NCBI GenBank assembly: GCA_022695795.1
Contig: MU404105.1
Coordinates: 124,001 to 188,000 of the forward strand
Reading direction: 5' to 3'
Source: Biscogniauxia marginata
Lineage: Eukaryota; Ascomycota; Sordariomycetes; Xylariales; Xylariaceae
Length of the DNA stretch: 64,000 bases
In this document: positions 21,610-34,413 of the stretch, piece after piece
Numbering within the stretch: position 1 is the stretch's first letter
Layout of the letters: each line of letters begins with the position of its first letter
Program-made: the position numbers and the translations under genes
The notes under the pieces: model-generated
What the model was told of the DNA's origin: nothing
Database searches by the model: none
The model's input: only the letters and a program-made list of their open reading frames with translations

Positions 21610-22275
21610 CTAAAAGGTCAATGCCTCAGTGTTAACTCGTGAATCTACGAGGTGTTGAGAGGAATGCGAGCTAATGCTATAGCCCGAGGCCCATTTCATA
21701 TAACCATACCGTCCGTCATAAATTGTCTAATCGGTGATAGCTGGTTCGCTTGTCGTTATAATTATTATTGCTGAAAAGATGTAACACTTTGTTATCATCC
21801 CTACCGGTAGTCCGCTAATACCCCATTTAGGAGGGAACTTATGGGACTTCACTGATAAGACTTCGTAAAACAGCACTCGTGTGAATACAAAGTTACTTAT
21901 CTCGTAGGTACTTAACAATGGTTCACCTAGTTACGTGGGGGTCATTCAAGTTGGATATGTACCTAAGGAGAGGGGAGAAGTGCGGAGATTGAAAATAGCT
22001 CTTCGATGGCCCCCACCCGCCTTAAATACGACGGCATCAACCAAACGGGACGGGACGCACATACAACGAACTCCTGCAAGTATAAGAACGAAAAAAATTA
22101 TTTACGGTATTCATCGTGAGTTACTCAGTTTCCTACCTTGAATACTACTTGAATACTGTCTTGCTGTGGCTTACTGTGAGATAACTAACCTCTGCATCTT
22201 AGAGACTACGATCGGCTCTCGCTAACTCGATCACGAACATACGTAACCCCCTCCTATAAACCCCTCCCATAGACA
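21610..22275. other. Intergenic region upstream of the RidA gene
   Basis: 666 bp where the N-terminal half of the broken transporter would be expected, but no membrane-protein frame was found. The end holds the upstream region of the RidA gene. Confidence 0.5.
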
Positions 22276-22838
22276 ATGGCGGAGAAAACTCCCGTCATCA
22301 CGGAAAAAGCCCCAAAGGCTCTTCCTGGTATCTACAGTCAGGCTATCAAGGCGAACGGCTTTGTCTTTGTGTCTGGTGCTGTACCAATGGACCCAGTAAC
22401 CATGGAGATCATTAAGGGCGACGTCCAGGCACACACTGTCAGTCACACGGCGAGCATGTACTGGGGGGATTATCATCTGACCTATTTTTTCTGAACAGCA
22501 CCAATGCATCAAGAACCTCACGGCAATCCTCGAGGCTGCCGGCTCCGATATCACTAAGGTGGTCAAAGTGAATGTTTTCTTGGCCAACATGGACGACTTC
22601 GCAGCCATGAACGAGATCTATAGCCAGGTAAGTGAATTTCTGAGACCTGCCCTCTGCATTTTTAGAACTAATCACTAACTCTACTTGGCTCAGTACTGGG
22701 GAGACGTGAAGCCATGCAGAACGTAAGTTATCAGTGCTCCAACAAACTGTGCGATTGCTAATGGTGCGCAGATGTGTTGCGGTCAAGACACTGCCCCTGA
22801 ATGTAGATGTCGAGATTGAGTGTACTGCTACGTACTAG
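22276..22838 (+). CDS. RidA/YjgF family imine deaminase
   Basis: Four exons: 22276-22437, 22499-22627, 22694-22722, 22772-22838, giving 128 residues. Exon 3 is just 29 nt; all junctions keep frame (GTCAGT, GTAAGT and GTAAGT donors). The protein reads PGIYSQAIKANGFVFVSG, then LTAILEAAGSDITKVVKVNVFLANMDDFAAMNEIY and PCRTCVAVKTLPLNVDVEIEC, the complete Rid core with the conserved Arg of the PCRTCV segment that holds the substrate carboxylate. These enzymes hydrolyse 2-aminoacrylate/2-iminobutanoate released by PLP enzymes such as threonine dehydratase. No mitochondrial presequence is evident, so this is the cytosolic (Hmf1-like) type. ILV1 lies about 14 kb to the left. Confidence 0.93.
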
Positions 22839-24325
22839 GTTTCTTAAGAAGAAAAAAAATGCTAGTATTGGTAGACTGGTTTTTACTATAAGTTAGAGTA
22901 TACTTAGGCAGTTAGTGATTCTAGTGGCGATCCTAGAAATAGTATGGATAATACAACCACGCCAAATAGCAGCCATATTGTTTCGTATCTCACAACGACC
23001 TGTTCTAGAAGTCATTGTGTAAGACGTAAGACCGTGGGCTAGCCTACGAGCCGAATTCTCGAGGGCATTATTCCAACGTAGGTGAAAATTAGTCTATTGT
23101 AACTCAAACCGGGCACTTATAGTCTTCCTGTATAGCCAGTAGCAATTTACAAGCTCATCATAACCCTTGTGAGTACGAAGAGGATAAGTAAACGTAACAA
23201 GGAAGTTGGAGTCGATAGTAAACCGCTCGCATTCCACAAGTTTCTAGTTAGAGTTTCAAGTAAATATAAACGTAAATATGAAAATTGGATATTAAGTAGG
23301 TAGCTAACCTATATTTCTCGAAGGGGTACTGGGGTACTCAGCTGCTGAGCCCTTAATTTATATCGATATAAGGGAAATTCATTTAAACCCGAACCCAATT
23401 CCCCACGGCTCGATCCCAGCGATGATCGGTTCACTACAACGTTGCAAAGGTGGGGGGTGTAATGCTATGTATGCAGTAAAATTAGACTAGTCAGTCTTTA
23501 AGGAGGGTAGGGGTCTCACTATCATGCCCAAGGCTGTAAGCTTTGCCTACCTACCTACCTGAGTACTTCGAGAGCTTCCCCGCATCGAAGTTGGGGATGC
23601 TCTAGGCGAATCTTCCTAGTCGTAGGTAATCTCTGCTTAATGCTCACCTTGGCCACTCAGGGGATGAACAAAATGCCAGTTGCTGGGCGACGATATCAGG
23701 TGGCAGTTTTCATTATATCACAGACACCACAAAAGGTGAGGACTAGGTAGGTACTTATAATTATATAATAAGGTCGGGCAATTAAAAAACCTATTATTTT
23801 ACACTATTAAACAATATTTATAAAGCCTTTTTAGTCCATTTTAGATTTTAAGAAGCACATTTATAAATACCTAAATGAGTAAATATTTAACTATGCTTGT
23901 AAAACAGGTTAAGCTTATGTGTAGGTAGTTAGTTCATGGTTAATGGCGTCACTAAAGCAATATTTACTATTTCCTGCCCCTCCTTTGGCTGTGTCTGCGG
24001 GGTACTCTAAACTAGGGGGAGGGTGTGGGAAATAAGGAGACACTTTACAGCCCCGCAAACGCCTTAGGCGCGCAATCGTGCCGCTTTCAGAAAGGGGGGG
24101 GACTGTTGTCCGGCTTTCCCCGCCTTATAACAAGACAGCTGTAGCAAGCTGCTTTGTTGATCACAACCCTCCACTTCCAAACACCGGTCTACGAGACAGT
24201 CCATCGGGTATCGATCACAAGTCCAGCTCACAGAAACTAACTAACCCAGACCCCCTACGTACGACATTGTATGTAGTGAAGAGCGGAGACACAACTAACT
24301 GTATACCTCACTTCCGCCCTTCATC
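22839..24325. other. Intergenic with an AT-rich RIP-like patch
   Basis: 1.49 kb. CTACCTACCTACCT lies near 23550-23562. About 23755-23900 is strongly AT-rich (many TTTA/TAAA words). The right end is the upstream region of the RPEL gene. A 115-codon frame at 24078-24425 overlaps the real RPEL start in another frame and was rejected. Confidence 0.5.
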
Positions 24326-24811
24326 ATGGCCGACAACAGCACGCCCGAGCCCGTCATTGACGAGACCCCCATCTCCCCTATCCGCTCAAATACCGGACGA
24401 AGAAACTCGCTCGAGCAGCACCTGAAGCAACGCCCGGAGCGTTCAGAACTTGTGAACAGTAAGCTAGCTTGCTTAATACAGCCTACGTGCCCCATCTCTC
24501 GTTGACCTAGGGTGTCCTTACAGAGAACATCTTACCTGCATCGAACGTTGCTCCAAGCCTCCAGGAGAAGCAGAAGGAGGTATGTGGTCTATTGAATCGG
24601 GATTCTAAGCAGATCAAGGCTCACAAAAGGTTGAATACTCTAGCTTGAGAAGCACATGCGCGTCGACTTTCTCAACGACAAGATATCCCAACGTCCTCCC
24701 CCAGAGAAGCTCCTAAATGAAGGTCTCCTACGCGAAGACCCGCGATCGCCCGAAGAGAAATATGCGGAGGCCATCGAGGATGAATACGCAAAGCGTGAAG
24801 GCGGTGCTTGA
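24326..24811 (+). CDS. RPEL-repeat protein
   Basis: Three exons: 24326-24458, 24524-24579, 24644-24811, giving 118 residues. Donors are GTAAGC and GTATGT; acceptors are ACAG and CTAG. Two RPEL motifs are visible: LKQRPERSELVNKNIL (built across the first intron) and ISQRPPPEKLLNEGLL in exon 3. RPEL repeats bind G-actin in animals; short two- or three-repeat RPEL proteins are conserved in filamentous ascomycetes but little studied. The protein is otherwise hydrophilic, with a proline-rich head and an acidic, Glu/Tyr-rich tail ending EGGA. No other domain is seen. The naive frames are short because the coding sequence is cut by both introns. Confidence 0.85.
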
Positions 24812-25917
24812 ACACGTGGGGTTCGGTTTGGGGGCAGCAGGAGTAGGAGCTGGAGCTTTAAAATGGTTATATACGCTTCGGTTATCGGTTCCGTTCCTGT
24901 GTAAGGTTTCCAAGGCACTTATGTAGCAGCTAATATCCGACACAACTTGACGAAAATAATGTAAGAATGAGTAATTTATGCACATCTAAAGGCATCTTGG
25001 GGGGGAGCAACATCCGTCTTGGTTCGTGTTATCTCTCATGGGCGTCCCAAGTGGACGGGGATCCTAATATGTACCCAAATGTTAGTACGAAGACTTCCCT
25101 TACATGCAGTACCTCTTTCACATGCCACCAGCCACGATACAAAGCCACACTACTTGCCAACAATTCCAAGTAATATCAAAATTACTTAATAACGCCCTAC
25201 CTCTTTATTATTTCATAATAAATATAACATTAAGGTTAAGTCGACTCTGTATGTGCTTAACTCGCTGTTCCGGTTTCTTTTCCCCCTTTTCCTGTTTCCT
25301 TCTTCTTTAAACCCCCCCTCTTCCCCCGTTATCCTACAATGTATTTCCTACCAACATGCAAGTACATATAGCGGTCGACTTTCCAGGATTATTAGCCCTT
25401 GGCTCACCGTAACGCCGGTGATATAATAATGCCTAACACGCGAAGTGGACCCAACCCCAGATTCGCCATTCACTACCCCATCTTATGCCGTTCCACCAGT
25501 GAGAGTAAGTTCCCGCCGTAGCTCATGACCGCGGCTGATTTATGTTGCATTCGGTACTGAATGCAACCGAAATCGAGGCACTACCCGTATGTTCCTGGTG
25601 CTATTCCAAGATTTCTCCTCCTCCCTCACTACTCTGTGCCTAGCTTCCTGGTAGCTGGCTCGAAAGGTGATAGGGTCGCATGTCGGGTCTTACTACAATA
25701 AGGTGAGGTTCTGCTGTTGAAAGCATGCGTTTGGGCCCGTAATAAGACCGGGTCAAGAACCTTGGCTCTTTGCTACCTAGGTAGCTACCCCAATATTCTC
25801 CGACCCTCGCCGGTGGTATATAATTCGGAAGTATCACGTAACGTTATGCACTCCTGGCGTAGGTTCCTTCTGGTAGACTTTTGTTCGTGAAGCTATATCT
25901 AAGTGTTACCCGTGAGC
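24812..25917. other. Intergenic region upstream of the GH51 gene
   Basis: 1.1 kb, no supported gene. A CT-rich stretch occurs at about 25270-25330 and an inverted-looking TGCATTCGGTACTGAATGCA motif at about 25545-25564. This near-palindrome may be a factor site but I cannot name it. Confidence 0.5.
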
Positions 25918-28315
25918 ATGGTGTCACTTACATCGGCCGTCCTGGCTAGCATTCACGTTGTCTCTTTAGCAGCCGCTGTCGACATCACTGTGAGCTCAGA
26001 AGGTGGCAATACTACACACGGCCATCAGTATGGCTTCTTACATGAGGTATGTGATACACACCCTTAACTACATGGCAGGTAATGAACTTTCTGAAACTAA
26101 TATATGCAAAGGATATTAATTACTCAGGTGATGGTGGTCTATATGCTGAGCTGATCCAGAACCGGGCATTTCAGGTTAGCGAGGGGTTTCCTGCTACCTT
26201 GAACTCCTGGTTTCCCATCAACGGTGCTCAGTTATCACTAAATAATCTAAGCTCTCCATTGTCTAATGCATTGACAATCTCTATGAATGTTGCTGCAGCT
26301 AAGGAGGAAGACGCTGAAGTCGGATTTTTTAATGTCGGTTACTGGGGTATTGATGTTAAGATTCAGAAGTACACTGGTTCTTTCTGGGTTAGGGGTGAAT
26401 ACACTGGCTACTTCACAGCTTCACTGCGGTCTAATTTGACTGGGGAGGAGTTTGGATCCGTCCAGATCGAATCTCAATCACGGTCTGACCAGTGGACCGA
26501 GCACGACTTTGAATTAACTCCTTCCAAGAGCGCTCCTAACTCCAACAACACTTTCGCGATCACTTTCGAATCATCGGTAAGTCTACATACGAGGAAATAT
26601 CTAAATGCCTGATGCTCATATGTTCTAGGGCGTCAATGGGGACTCGCTAGACTTCAATCTCATCAGCCTGTTCCCCCCGACCTATAAGGGCCGCAAGAAC
26701 GGAATGCGTATTGACATTGCAGAAGCGCTGGAAGAATTACATCCAGTAAGTGACATTTTTGTGTTACCTTAAGAGAATTGGTACTAACTTTCCGAGACAC
26801 TCTTTCGTATTCCTGGTGGAAACATGTTGGAGGGCAGTACAAACTCCTCGTGGTGGGACTGGAAGAATTCTCTCGGCCCTCTGAAGGATCGATCTGGCTT
26901 TTCAGGGGTTTGGGGATATCAGCAAACTAATGGCTTAGGTCTATTGGAATATCTCGAATTCGCTGAAGACATCGGGATGGAACTTAGTAAGCTATAAGAG
27001 CCTCGAAGAATTTCTACAGACCAAATTCTAACTTCGTTAAAGTATTGGGCGTATGGGGTGGCTTATCCCTCAATGGAGACGTCACACCACAAAACCAACT
27101 ACAAGAGTTCATCGATGATGCTCTCGATGAGATTGAGTTTGTTCGCGGCCCAGCTGATTCCAAATGGGGATCTGTTCGAGCTGAGCTGGGCCATCCAGAG
27201 CCATGGAAGCTCAGTTACGTTGAGGTCGGCAACGAGGATTGGCTGGCCGGGGCACCAGAAGGGTGGGAGACGTATAAAAGCTACCGGTTTCCAATGTTCC
27301 TTGAAGCAATTAACAAGGCGTACCCAGACATCCAGGTTATATCCTCTGGTTCATTCTTTGATGGTTACGACATCCCTGAACCCGGAGCTGGAGATTACCA
27401 TCTCTACTCTGAACCAGACACTTTTGTAGCTGAGTTCGGAAAATTCGACAATATCACGATTCCACATGTGATCGGCGAGATGGCGTCGACTCACCCAAAT
27501 GGTGGAATCGGCTGGAACGGTAGCTTGATGCCATTTCCATGGTATGGTGATCAGAGTCTTCATCAGTCCTTTTGTTGCTAACCTAGCTTCTATGACAGGT
27601 GGGGAGGGGCCGTTGGCGAGGCCGTCGCGTTAATCGGTTACGAGCGCAACCACGACAGGATTCTCGGGGTAGCCTATGTTTGTGACCTTGTCGTGCGAAA
27701 TTAATAGATCCAAAGCTAACTTGTCCCGAAAGGCGCCAATTATACGCAATATGAATAGCTGGCAATGGTCTATAACTATGATTCAATTCGCTGCCGATCC
27801 GGATCTAACTACTCGATCTACGAGTTGGTATGTTTGGGAGGTAGGTTATGGTTCAGTTGAGCTTCGGGAGCTCAATAATGCTTTGACCACTATAGATACT
27901 AACGAAGTGGAAATAGCTGATGGCTGCTCACACGGTGACCGAAACCCTCCCCGCAACAGCTGATTTTGACCCTCTCTACTATGTGGCTGGAAAGAATAGC
28001 ATATCGGGAGGGCACATATTCAAAGCAGCCGTTTACAACTCGACTGACGGGGCTGACGTTCCCGTAAAGCTAAATTTCGAGGGCGTTGCGCCTGGCACCG
28101 AAGCAGAGTTGACCATATTGACGGGTCCGGAAAATCCTTACGAAATCAACGATCCCTTTACTGGAGTCAATGTCGTGAAGACTTACAAGACAACAGTCAA
28201 GTCTGACGAGCAAGGAAACTTCCAGTTCGATCTACCCAACCTCAGCGTCGCTGTTCTCGATTCGACCCCGAAAACGAAGCGCCGTTGGGATAGGTCGATA
28301 GAGCAGAAATGGTAG
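25918..28315 (+). CDS. Secreted GH51 alpha-L-arabinofuranosidase
   Basis: Eight exons: 25918-26046, 26112-26576, 26629-26745, 26797-26986, 27043-27541, 27599-27677, 27733-27840, 27917-28315, giving 661 residues with every phase consistent. It removes terminal arabinose from arabinan and arabinoxylan outside the cell. The first about 20 residues are a signal peptide (ending SLAAA). Family marks follow in order: [38 protein letters not shown] (acid/base about Glu365), VIGEMAST (nucleophile about Glu446), [22 protein letters not shown], and the C-terminal beta-domain with [11 protein letters not shown]. Exon 4 uses a GAG acceptor after ACTAAC, the weakest junction. The C-terminus ends in a basic tail. 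Several N-glycosylation sites (Asn-x-Ser/Thr) fit secretion. Confidence 0.93.
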
Positions 28316-29761
28316 GGCCAAGAGTTGGGAATTAGTCTATATGCACTGTCATAATAAATACCAGTACATAGGGGCATAATAAAGCAGTTGTTGTTACGTG
28401 AAGAACTGGAACTACAGTTACATAAGAAAGCGGCCCTTTTACACCTGAATGAGGGGTTTTTTTTTTCAATATCGCAACGTGATTTACCAAGTATTTCATG
28501 AGAAAAGTAACTAGCTACATAAGTGTGATGCGTGAAGGACCTCTCGGGGATTATTAAATAAGTGAATGGGTACGTATAGAAGATGAAGACTACAAGCTCT
28601 AGAGGTGAAGATAGATCGGTACCACGTCATAACGGGCTAGTACATAGATATATACTGTGTAAATGAACACCAAGCTATTATATCAAATATATCTTATAAG
28701 TAATGGTATACGAACTAAGGTTCCGATCATTTAGACTATCTCTAGAATTCTCAAGGTCAAGACGGAACCTCCTCAAAAACATGATTAGGGATAGCACCAG
28801 GGAATAGCATCAATCTGAAAGATGTTGTACTTTTTCCCTTGTCACACAGTAATTTGAGATCTCTATCTCTATAGGATGGTTACTAGCTGTCATGATATTT
28901 GGTCATTTGCATGTACATATCCACGACGTTGGCTATAATTTCATGGTGCCGGCATCCCATAGACCCTGTCGACCTATTTCGGGCAATATTTGAGGAATCT
29001 AGAACGTCACAAAGGCAGGGATTACGGAAATCCGAATTGTGCCATAGAAAAGCAGTCCATTGAGGTAATATACGTGTTATATACTGATAGCCGAGTCTTT
29101 TGATGGGTTTGCGGTCTCTGGAATCACCAGTAGCCAGTCGGGAACCATTTGGTCAAATGCCCTCCGTTACTTATATGGAAGGACCTCTTTCAACTTTTCA
29201 GAGAGGAATTCATACCTAATTAATAGTGATAACAGGGTTTCCCATGAATGAGTTGATTAAAAGGCCAGCTAATGCAATGTTTTTCCACTGGGAATGTACT
29301 GAGAACAAGATGTAGTCATCAGCGATCATCTCAAAAATTGATAGGTATTAGGCAACAAATCATATTCATTTTTCTATACGTAGTATTTATGATAAGGTGG
29401 AGGTTCTGCTCTAATATGTCTTTTCAAGGCTATTGATGGGAACTTGCAGATATGCCATTTCCCATGGCCGTAGACGCGTCGTCACAGGGACCAATACGAG
29501 ATGGAACGTTTGGCTGACAGTAAGACTGGTTGATACGTGGACGGGTATTAATACCTGCAAACGGACTGTGGGGGTCGAGCAATTCATGCGCCTCGTTCTA
29601 AATTAAATCGATGTCTCGAGTTGTTGTTCACTGGCAATAGGGTGAAAAATGAAGTTGACAGATCACACAGACATATTACTGCAGTTGGTATTTAAAGCAG
29701 TATGTGAATGGCGCGCTCAGCCGGTCAAGGTGAGGCCTAACGCGAGCACGCCGCTGCGTAG
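28316..29761. other. Intergenic region
   Basis: 1.45 kb with no supported gene. A T-run lies at about 28457-28466. No repeat family was recognised. Confidence 0.5.
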
Positions 29762-31034
29762 ATGCCCAAGATGACTTGGAGATGCAGATTACCAGTTTTG
29801 AGCAATCCTTCTTCAAGCTGGAGAATGATACGAGAAATTCACCAGATCTCAAAAATGGCATATTCTCAGGCCGACAAGCAGCGTGTCTACCTAGCCAGCC
29901 GTGCAATCTTCACGGGCCAGAAAGCGCTACTTCGCAGACAAAAGAAAGTGCGCGAGGAAATTAGTAGGAGGCCTCAAGTGTTAGGATCGCTGACTAGAGA
30001 CTTGGGAATCGAAAAAGTGGTCGAGATTCTCCGTGGGCTTTTGGAACAACGCATTTTTGAGTCTGAGCTTAGGGCCAAGGTCGAGTTCCCCGAGTTGTTT
30101 CGTTCGTCGCTGGAACAAGAAATCCAGCGAGAGGCATCAGAAATTGACGCCGCCAAGTCAACGGCAGAGGCACTCGAGGAGATTGCTAGTGAAGAGGGTG
30201 CAGAGGCAGATGCCGATGAGGAAGAGGTAGAATGCACTCTAAAGCAAGACGAGGTTGACGAGGGCACGCCGAATAAAAGTAAGCTGCACAGAATGAAGCT
30301 TGGAATACTGATTGCTAACACGAAAACCCAATGGTAAAGAAAATGAGACAAAGACTCTTCCGTCACTGTATCCTATTCAGGTGCCATACAATGTGCAGCA
30401 CCTAATCCTCAACGAGGCACAGAGAATGCTGGAGGAAAGCTGTTTCCAATTCACCCAGAAATGGTTACCGTCGGTTCTCGAGAAAAAAGGGTGGAATTGC
30501 GCGAGCTCGGTCGAACTGACCAAATGGACGCGAGTGCTTGCGAACGAGGCCAGCCATACACCCAAGGAGGCCTACAACCTGGGAGGGAAGCAGCTGGACG
30601 AAGTCTTGTTTGCGACAAACACGCTACGCCACAGCGCCGTCCACAGGTTGCCGACAACGGCTCGCGGTATCACAGAGCTGATCAAATCGGCCGTGGCAAT
30701 GGCATCAGCCCTCGGCGACGTCAAGCATGCAGCCCAGCTCGAAGAGATATGCGACGAGCTGGGGAGCAAGGTGAAATCTATGGAGCTGTACAAGAACGCG
30801 TTGGAGAACACGGCCATAGAGAGCCTTCATGACATTCAGCGGCAGCGGGAACAGCTGGACCGACAGGAAAGAGAAGTGGTTCAACGCATGGTGAATGACG
30901 ACGCAGAGAACAAGACATTCGTCGGGCTCCTCTTAGAGGATTCGATCGGCAGAATCTTACACGAGAATAGCGAGGGTACGTCGATCAAGGATGAGCACTG
31001 GCAATCAGCGCCGGAATGCACCTGGGATGAGTGA
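29762..31034 (+). CDS. Unrecognised helical protein (conserved-looking, two exons)
   Basis: Two exons, 29762-30278 and 30340-31034, giving 403 residues. The intron (30279-30339, 61 nt) has GTAAGC, GCTAAC and AAAG, and it exactly joins two frames that are otherwise offset. The start may be the inner Met of MAYSQADKQRVYLASRA, since the first 31 residues look unlike a folded region. Features seen: a basic helix (ALLRRQKKVREEISRRP), a very acidic Glu/Ala region around residues 135-165, and a C-terminal coiled coil (DIQRQREQLDRQEREVVQ) preceded by LRHSAVHRLPTTARGITELI. That HSAVHRLPTT core recurs, as I recall, in many uncharacterised fungal proteins, but I cannot name the family. No catalytic motif was found. 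Confidence 0.72.
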
Positions 31035-31453
31035 TGTAGGTAGATACTTCAATATTGTGTGTAGAGTTGTCAGTCAGTCGGGGAGTTGGTGTTAGCAGAT
31101 TAGATATGAGGTAGGTATATTATATTCCATTACGGATCTTTCAAGATTGAAGATACTGAGATCCTCTATCATACCTACTCCGTATATAAGGTACCTTATA
31201 TGCATGTATATGATATATGTATGCATAGGTACGTACCTATTGCATAAATTTGTACCGGGTAGTGGAATAGAGGCGAAACATGAGAAAAAACATAAAATCA
31301 ATTAAAGGTTACGGGCTAGGTTAGACTGATTTCATCACACGTGACTACGTGATTACATGATCCAATATGACGCGTTGATGTTGATTAAACACGCGTCGGG
31401 TTGACACCCAAAATATTTGATCGTTGTCCAGCGTCATCGTGACCATCGCCAAG
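31035..31453. other. Upstream region of the DNA polymerase kappa gene
   Basis: 419 bp. Two overlapping CACGTGACTACGTGATTACATGA-like E-box/AP-1-type words lie near 31340-31362, about 100 bp before the ATG. This may be a regulatory cluster; no factor is assigned. Confidence 0.4.
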
Positions 31454-33385
31454 ATGGCAGAGGGCAATACCCTCAATCCCGTGGAAGACCACGAAACCCT
31501 CAAATACCACCTCCTAGGTCCGTCGCTAACGAAAGCCGGCCAAGAATCAGTCGATCAATCCAAGGTAATTCATACATGACTAACTCTACCTCTGCAGGCT
31601 TCAAGACAATCTAACCGGGCCTCTGAATGCAAGGTTTCCGAAATCATCTACAATGCCTCAAAAGGGTCTAAGTACTTCAACCGCGAAGAAGAGAAGGACA
31701 AGGTCTTGACCCAGAAGATTGACCAGACCCTGGAGAAGAAACGCCGCCTCGAAAAGCTCGACCTCACCCGCGAACTCCGGGCCGCCGATCAGTTAATGGC
31801 TCAGCTTGAGTTGTCCCGCGACCTCACCCAGCACATCGTTCACATTGACTGCGATGCCTTCTATGCCGCTGTGGAACAGCTCGATCGCCCAGAGATAGAA
31901 CACGTGCCCTTTGCAGTCGGCAGCGGCGTGTTGACCACCTGTAACTATGTTGCTCGCAAGTTTGGCGTGCGAAGTGGTATGGCCGGCTTTGTCGCTAAGA
32001 AGCTGTGTCCCGAGTTGCTCCTCCTTCGCCCCAACTTCGATAAGTACTCGGCCAAAGCGCAAGAGGTCCGGGAGATTCTAGCCGACTACGACCCCCGGTT
32101 CGAGAGCGCAAGTATCGATGAGGCCTACCTCAACGTGACCCAATACTGCATCGAGCATGATATGACACCCGAGGATGCTGTCCAGCAGATGCGCCAGGAG
32201 ATTCACCAAAAGACCAAGGTCACTGTATCGGCTGGTATTGCTGCAAACACAAGGCTCGCTAAGATATGTTCTAATATGAACAAACCAAACGGCCAATACA
32301 CCCTACCTAATGAACGGAACGCCATCATGAACTTTATGAGAGATCTGTCGACGAGAAAGGTGAATGGAATTGGTCGGGTTTTGGAACGGGAGCTACAGGA
32401 GATAGGTATCAGGACGTGTGGCGATATCTATCCCAACCGTCAATTCCTACGCCAACTCTTTGGCGACAAGACGTACGAGTTTCTGATTGTGTGTCATCTG
32501 GGTCTCGGAAGGACTGAAGTGCAGCCTGCCGAGGAATATGAGCGGAAGAGTGTTGGTACCGAGAGTACTTTTCGAGACATATCAGACTTCACATTGCTAA
32601 AAGAGAAGCTTCGTTGGACGGCCGAGGAATTAGAGAAGGACATGCGAAGAGCTGAGTGCAAAGGCCGGACACTAGTGCTGAAAGTGAAACTACATACCTA
32701 CGAAGTGTTCACCAGACAAGTCGCGACACCCAAAGCTATTTGCCAGGCAGATGATTTATACAACTATTCTCTACCCATCCTGACGAGGCTGCAACAAGAA
32801 ATACCTAGCATGAAGCTACGCCTGATGGGCCTCCGATGCACAAACTTAATTAGCACGAAGAAACCGGACGCTCGTGCGTTTTTCGGACTGAAACCTCTGG
32901 GGTTTAAATCTGCCGTCGGGCCCGCAGGCGTATCTCGTAAGCGAAGTGTTGGGCATGTCCTTGATGAAGTAGAAGGATTAGATATTGACAATGCTGCCGA
33001 GCCCCTCGACGTTCCTCAAGTGAATAGCGAAACTCCCGAGCCGGGGAATTGCGCGAGTGCAAAAGACGGTGACTATCGTCACCATGGCAAAGAGATTGTG
33101 CCAAATCCCACAAAACAGCTACAGCCTGCAGAACAAGAGGAATGGTGGGATTGTCCAATCTGTAGCCGACCCCAACCGATGGATGAGCGGCTCTTCAATG
33201 ATCATATTGACCTTTGCCTTTCCAGACAGACGATCCGCGACACTGTTCAAGAAGATTCTAAGCAGGGCCCGGCCATTGTCTCTGACCTGCCGGCCTCAAA
33301 ACGGCTGAAGGGCAGCGGGGATAAGAAACGAGGACGGCCCCCTAATTCAGATGACCCGCGACAAATGAAGCTCTTTTTTGGTTAA
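31454..33385 (+). CDS. DNA polymerase kappa (Y-family, translesion synthesis)
   Basis: Two exons, 31454-31564 and 31634-33385, giving 620 residues. The intron (31565-31633, 69 nt) has GTAATT, ATCTAAC and CAAG. The protein extends primers past bulky or alkylated bases. The palm carries HIDCDAFYAAVE (about Asp109, Asp111) and ASIDEAYL (about Asp199, Glu200), the metal-binding residues. The N-terminal extension before the palm (TLEKKRRLEKLDLTRELR) is the N-clasp particular to the kappa branch. The C-terminus has a UBZ ubiquitin-binding finger (Cys544, Cys547, His561, Cys565), then KKRGRPP, an AT-hook-like or nuclear localisation motif, and a final QMKLFFG that resembles a PCNA-interacting tail but with shorter spacing than a standard PIP box. 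No break is visible. Confidence 0.94.
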
Positions 33386-34413
33386 GTTGGAGGAGACGGA
33401 TAGAGTACCGTTGATAATGCCGGTATAACCCTATTGACGAAGCTTGATTCTACCGATCGCTAGCTAGCTTCTTGTGTTATTACCAACCACAGGCATGATA
33501 TCAGTTACATAGGTCACTCATTGTGCAGGCGCGCAGTTGATCAGGATGGATCAGCAGTCGAGCCCACTCTCGTCCAAATCAACCCCAGTTACTAACTCTC
33601 CTGGCTGAGTTGCCCGAGCATTCTCTATACCGCGCCTCAAGCACTAGATAGAGTATAAACGAATAACTCGATTGAGTAGTGTCTATTCCCCCTTCGTATG
33701 GCCTCTAGCCTAATTGATAATCCAGATCGCAAGTAAGGGTGGTCATCGAAGTTCTGCTTCTCTACCACATAATTCCCAGCAAATGATCTAGAAGGTCTGG
33801 GATGAGAGAGCGTCTAGCTACCTACTTCTTTCCGCCGACGCCTCATTCGAAATGACGAACCAGGCATACAGATGCAGGGGTAGATCCTATACTGCTAAAT
33901 CAGTGCATCTCATATCCATATACGCCGAACTAGAGTGCCGGGTGCGATGGTTTGACCGGAATTCACCTCATTTATTGGGCTCGTCCTGCGTCAACAGCTC
34001 GCTATCCCCAGAGGGGACTAGCAATTAAACACTCGAGTGTTTTCCATATTTATACTCAGACGAGCCTTGATATTTCGCGGGAATCATTACACATCGTTGC
34101 ACACTGTTGAATAGGGCTACGGCCCAGGGACCTAACATTGGTTTCCAAAGAATGATATGGTGACGGCTATCTATCATAAACCTTTAACAATGTTCTAAAC
34201 TATTAGAAAATGTAGCATCCATGCATACGAAACAGTATCTCTGATTTGTCATGCTCAGCCCGGCGACTACCTACCAATTATAAACGCCGAATTGAGACCT
34301 CCGGCACCCGATGGCTTATGTCATCGTCATATTTCATATTTGCGTATTGCGAACTAAATATATTCATGACAGCAGTAACGTAACCAGAGCCGTTATTAGC
34401 CAAGGCTGCAAAA
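33386..34413. other. Convergent intergenic region
   Basis: 1.03 kb between the stop codons of the polymerase kappa and TRK genes. No gene, repeat or RNA was recognised. Confidence 0.5.

Noticed and set aside
21935..22141. 68-codon plus frame upstream of the RidA gene
   Set aside because: No signal, no motif and no link by splicing to the RidA exons.
24078..24425. 115-codon frame as the start of the gene near 24.3 kb
   Set aside because: It overlaps the RPEL gene in another frame; the RPEL model has two matching motifs and exact splice phases.
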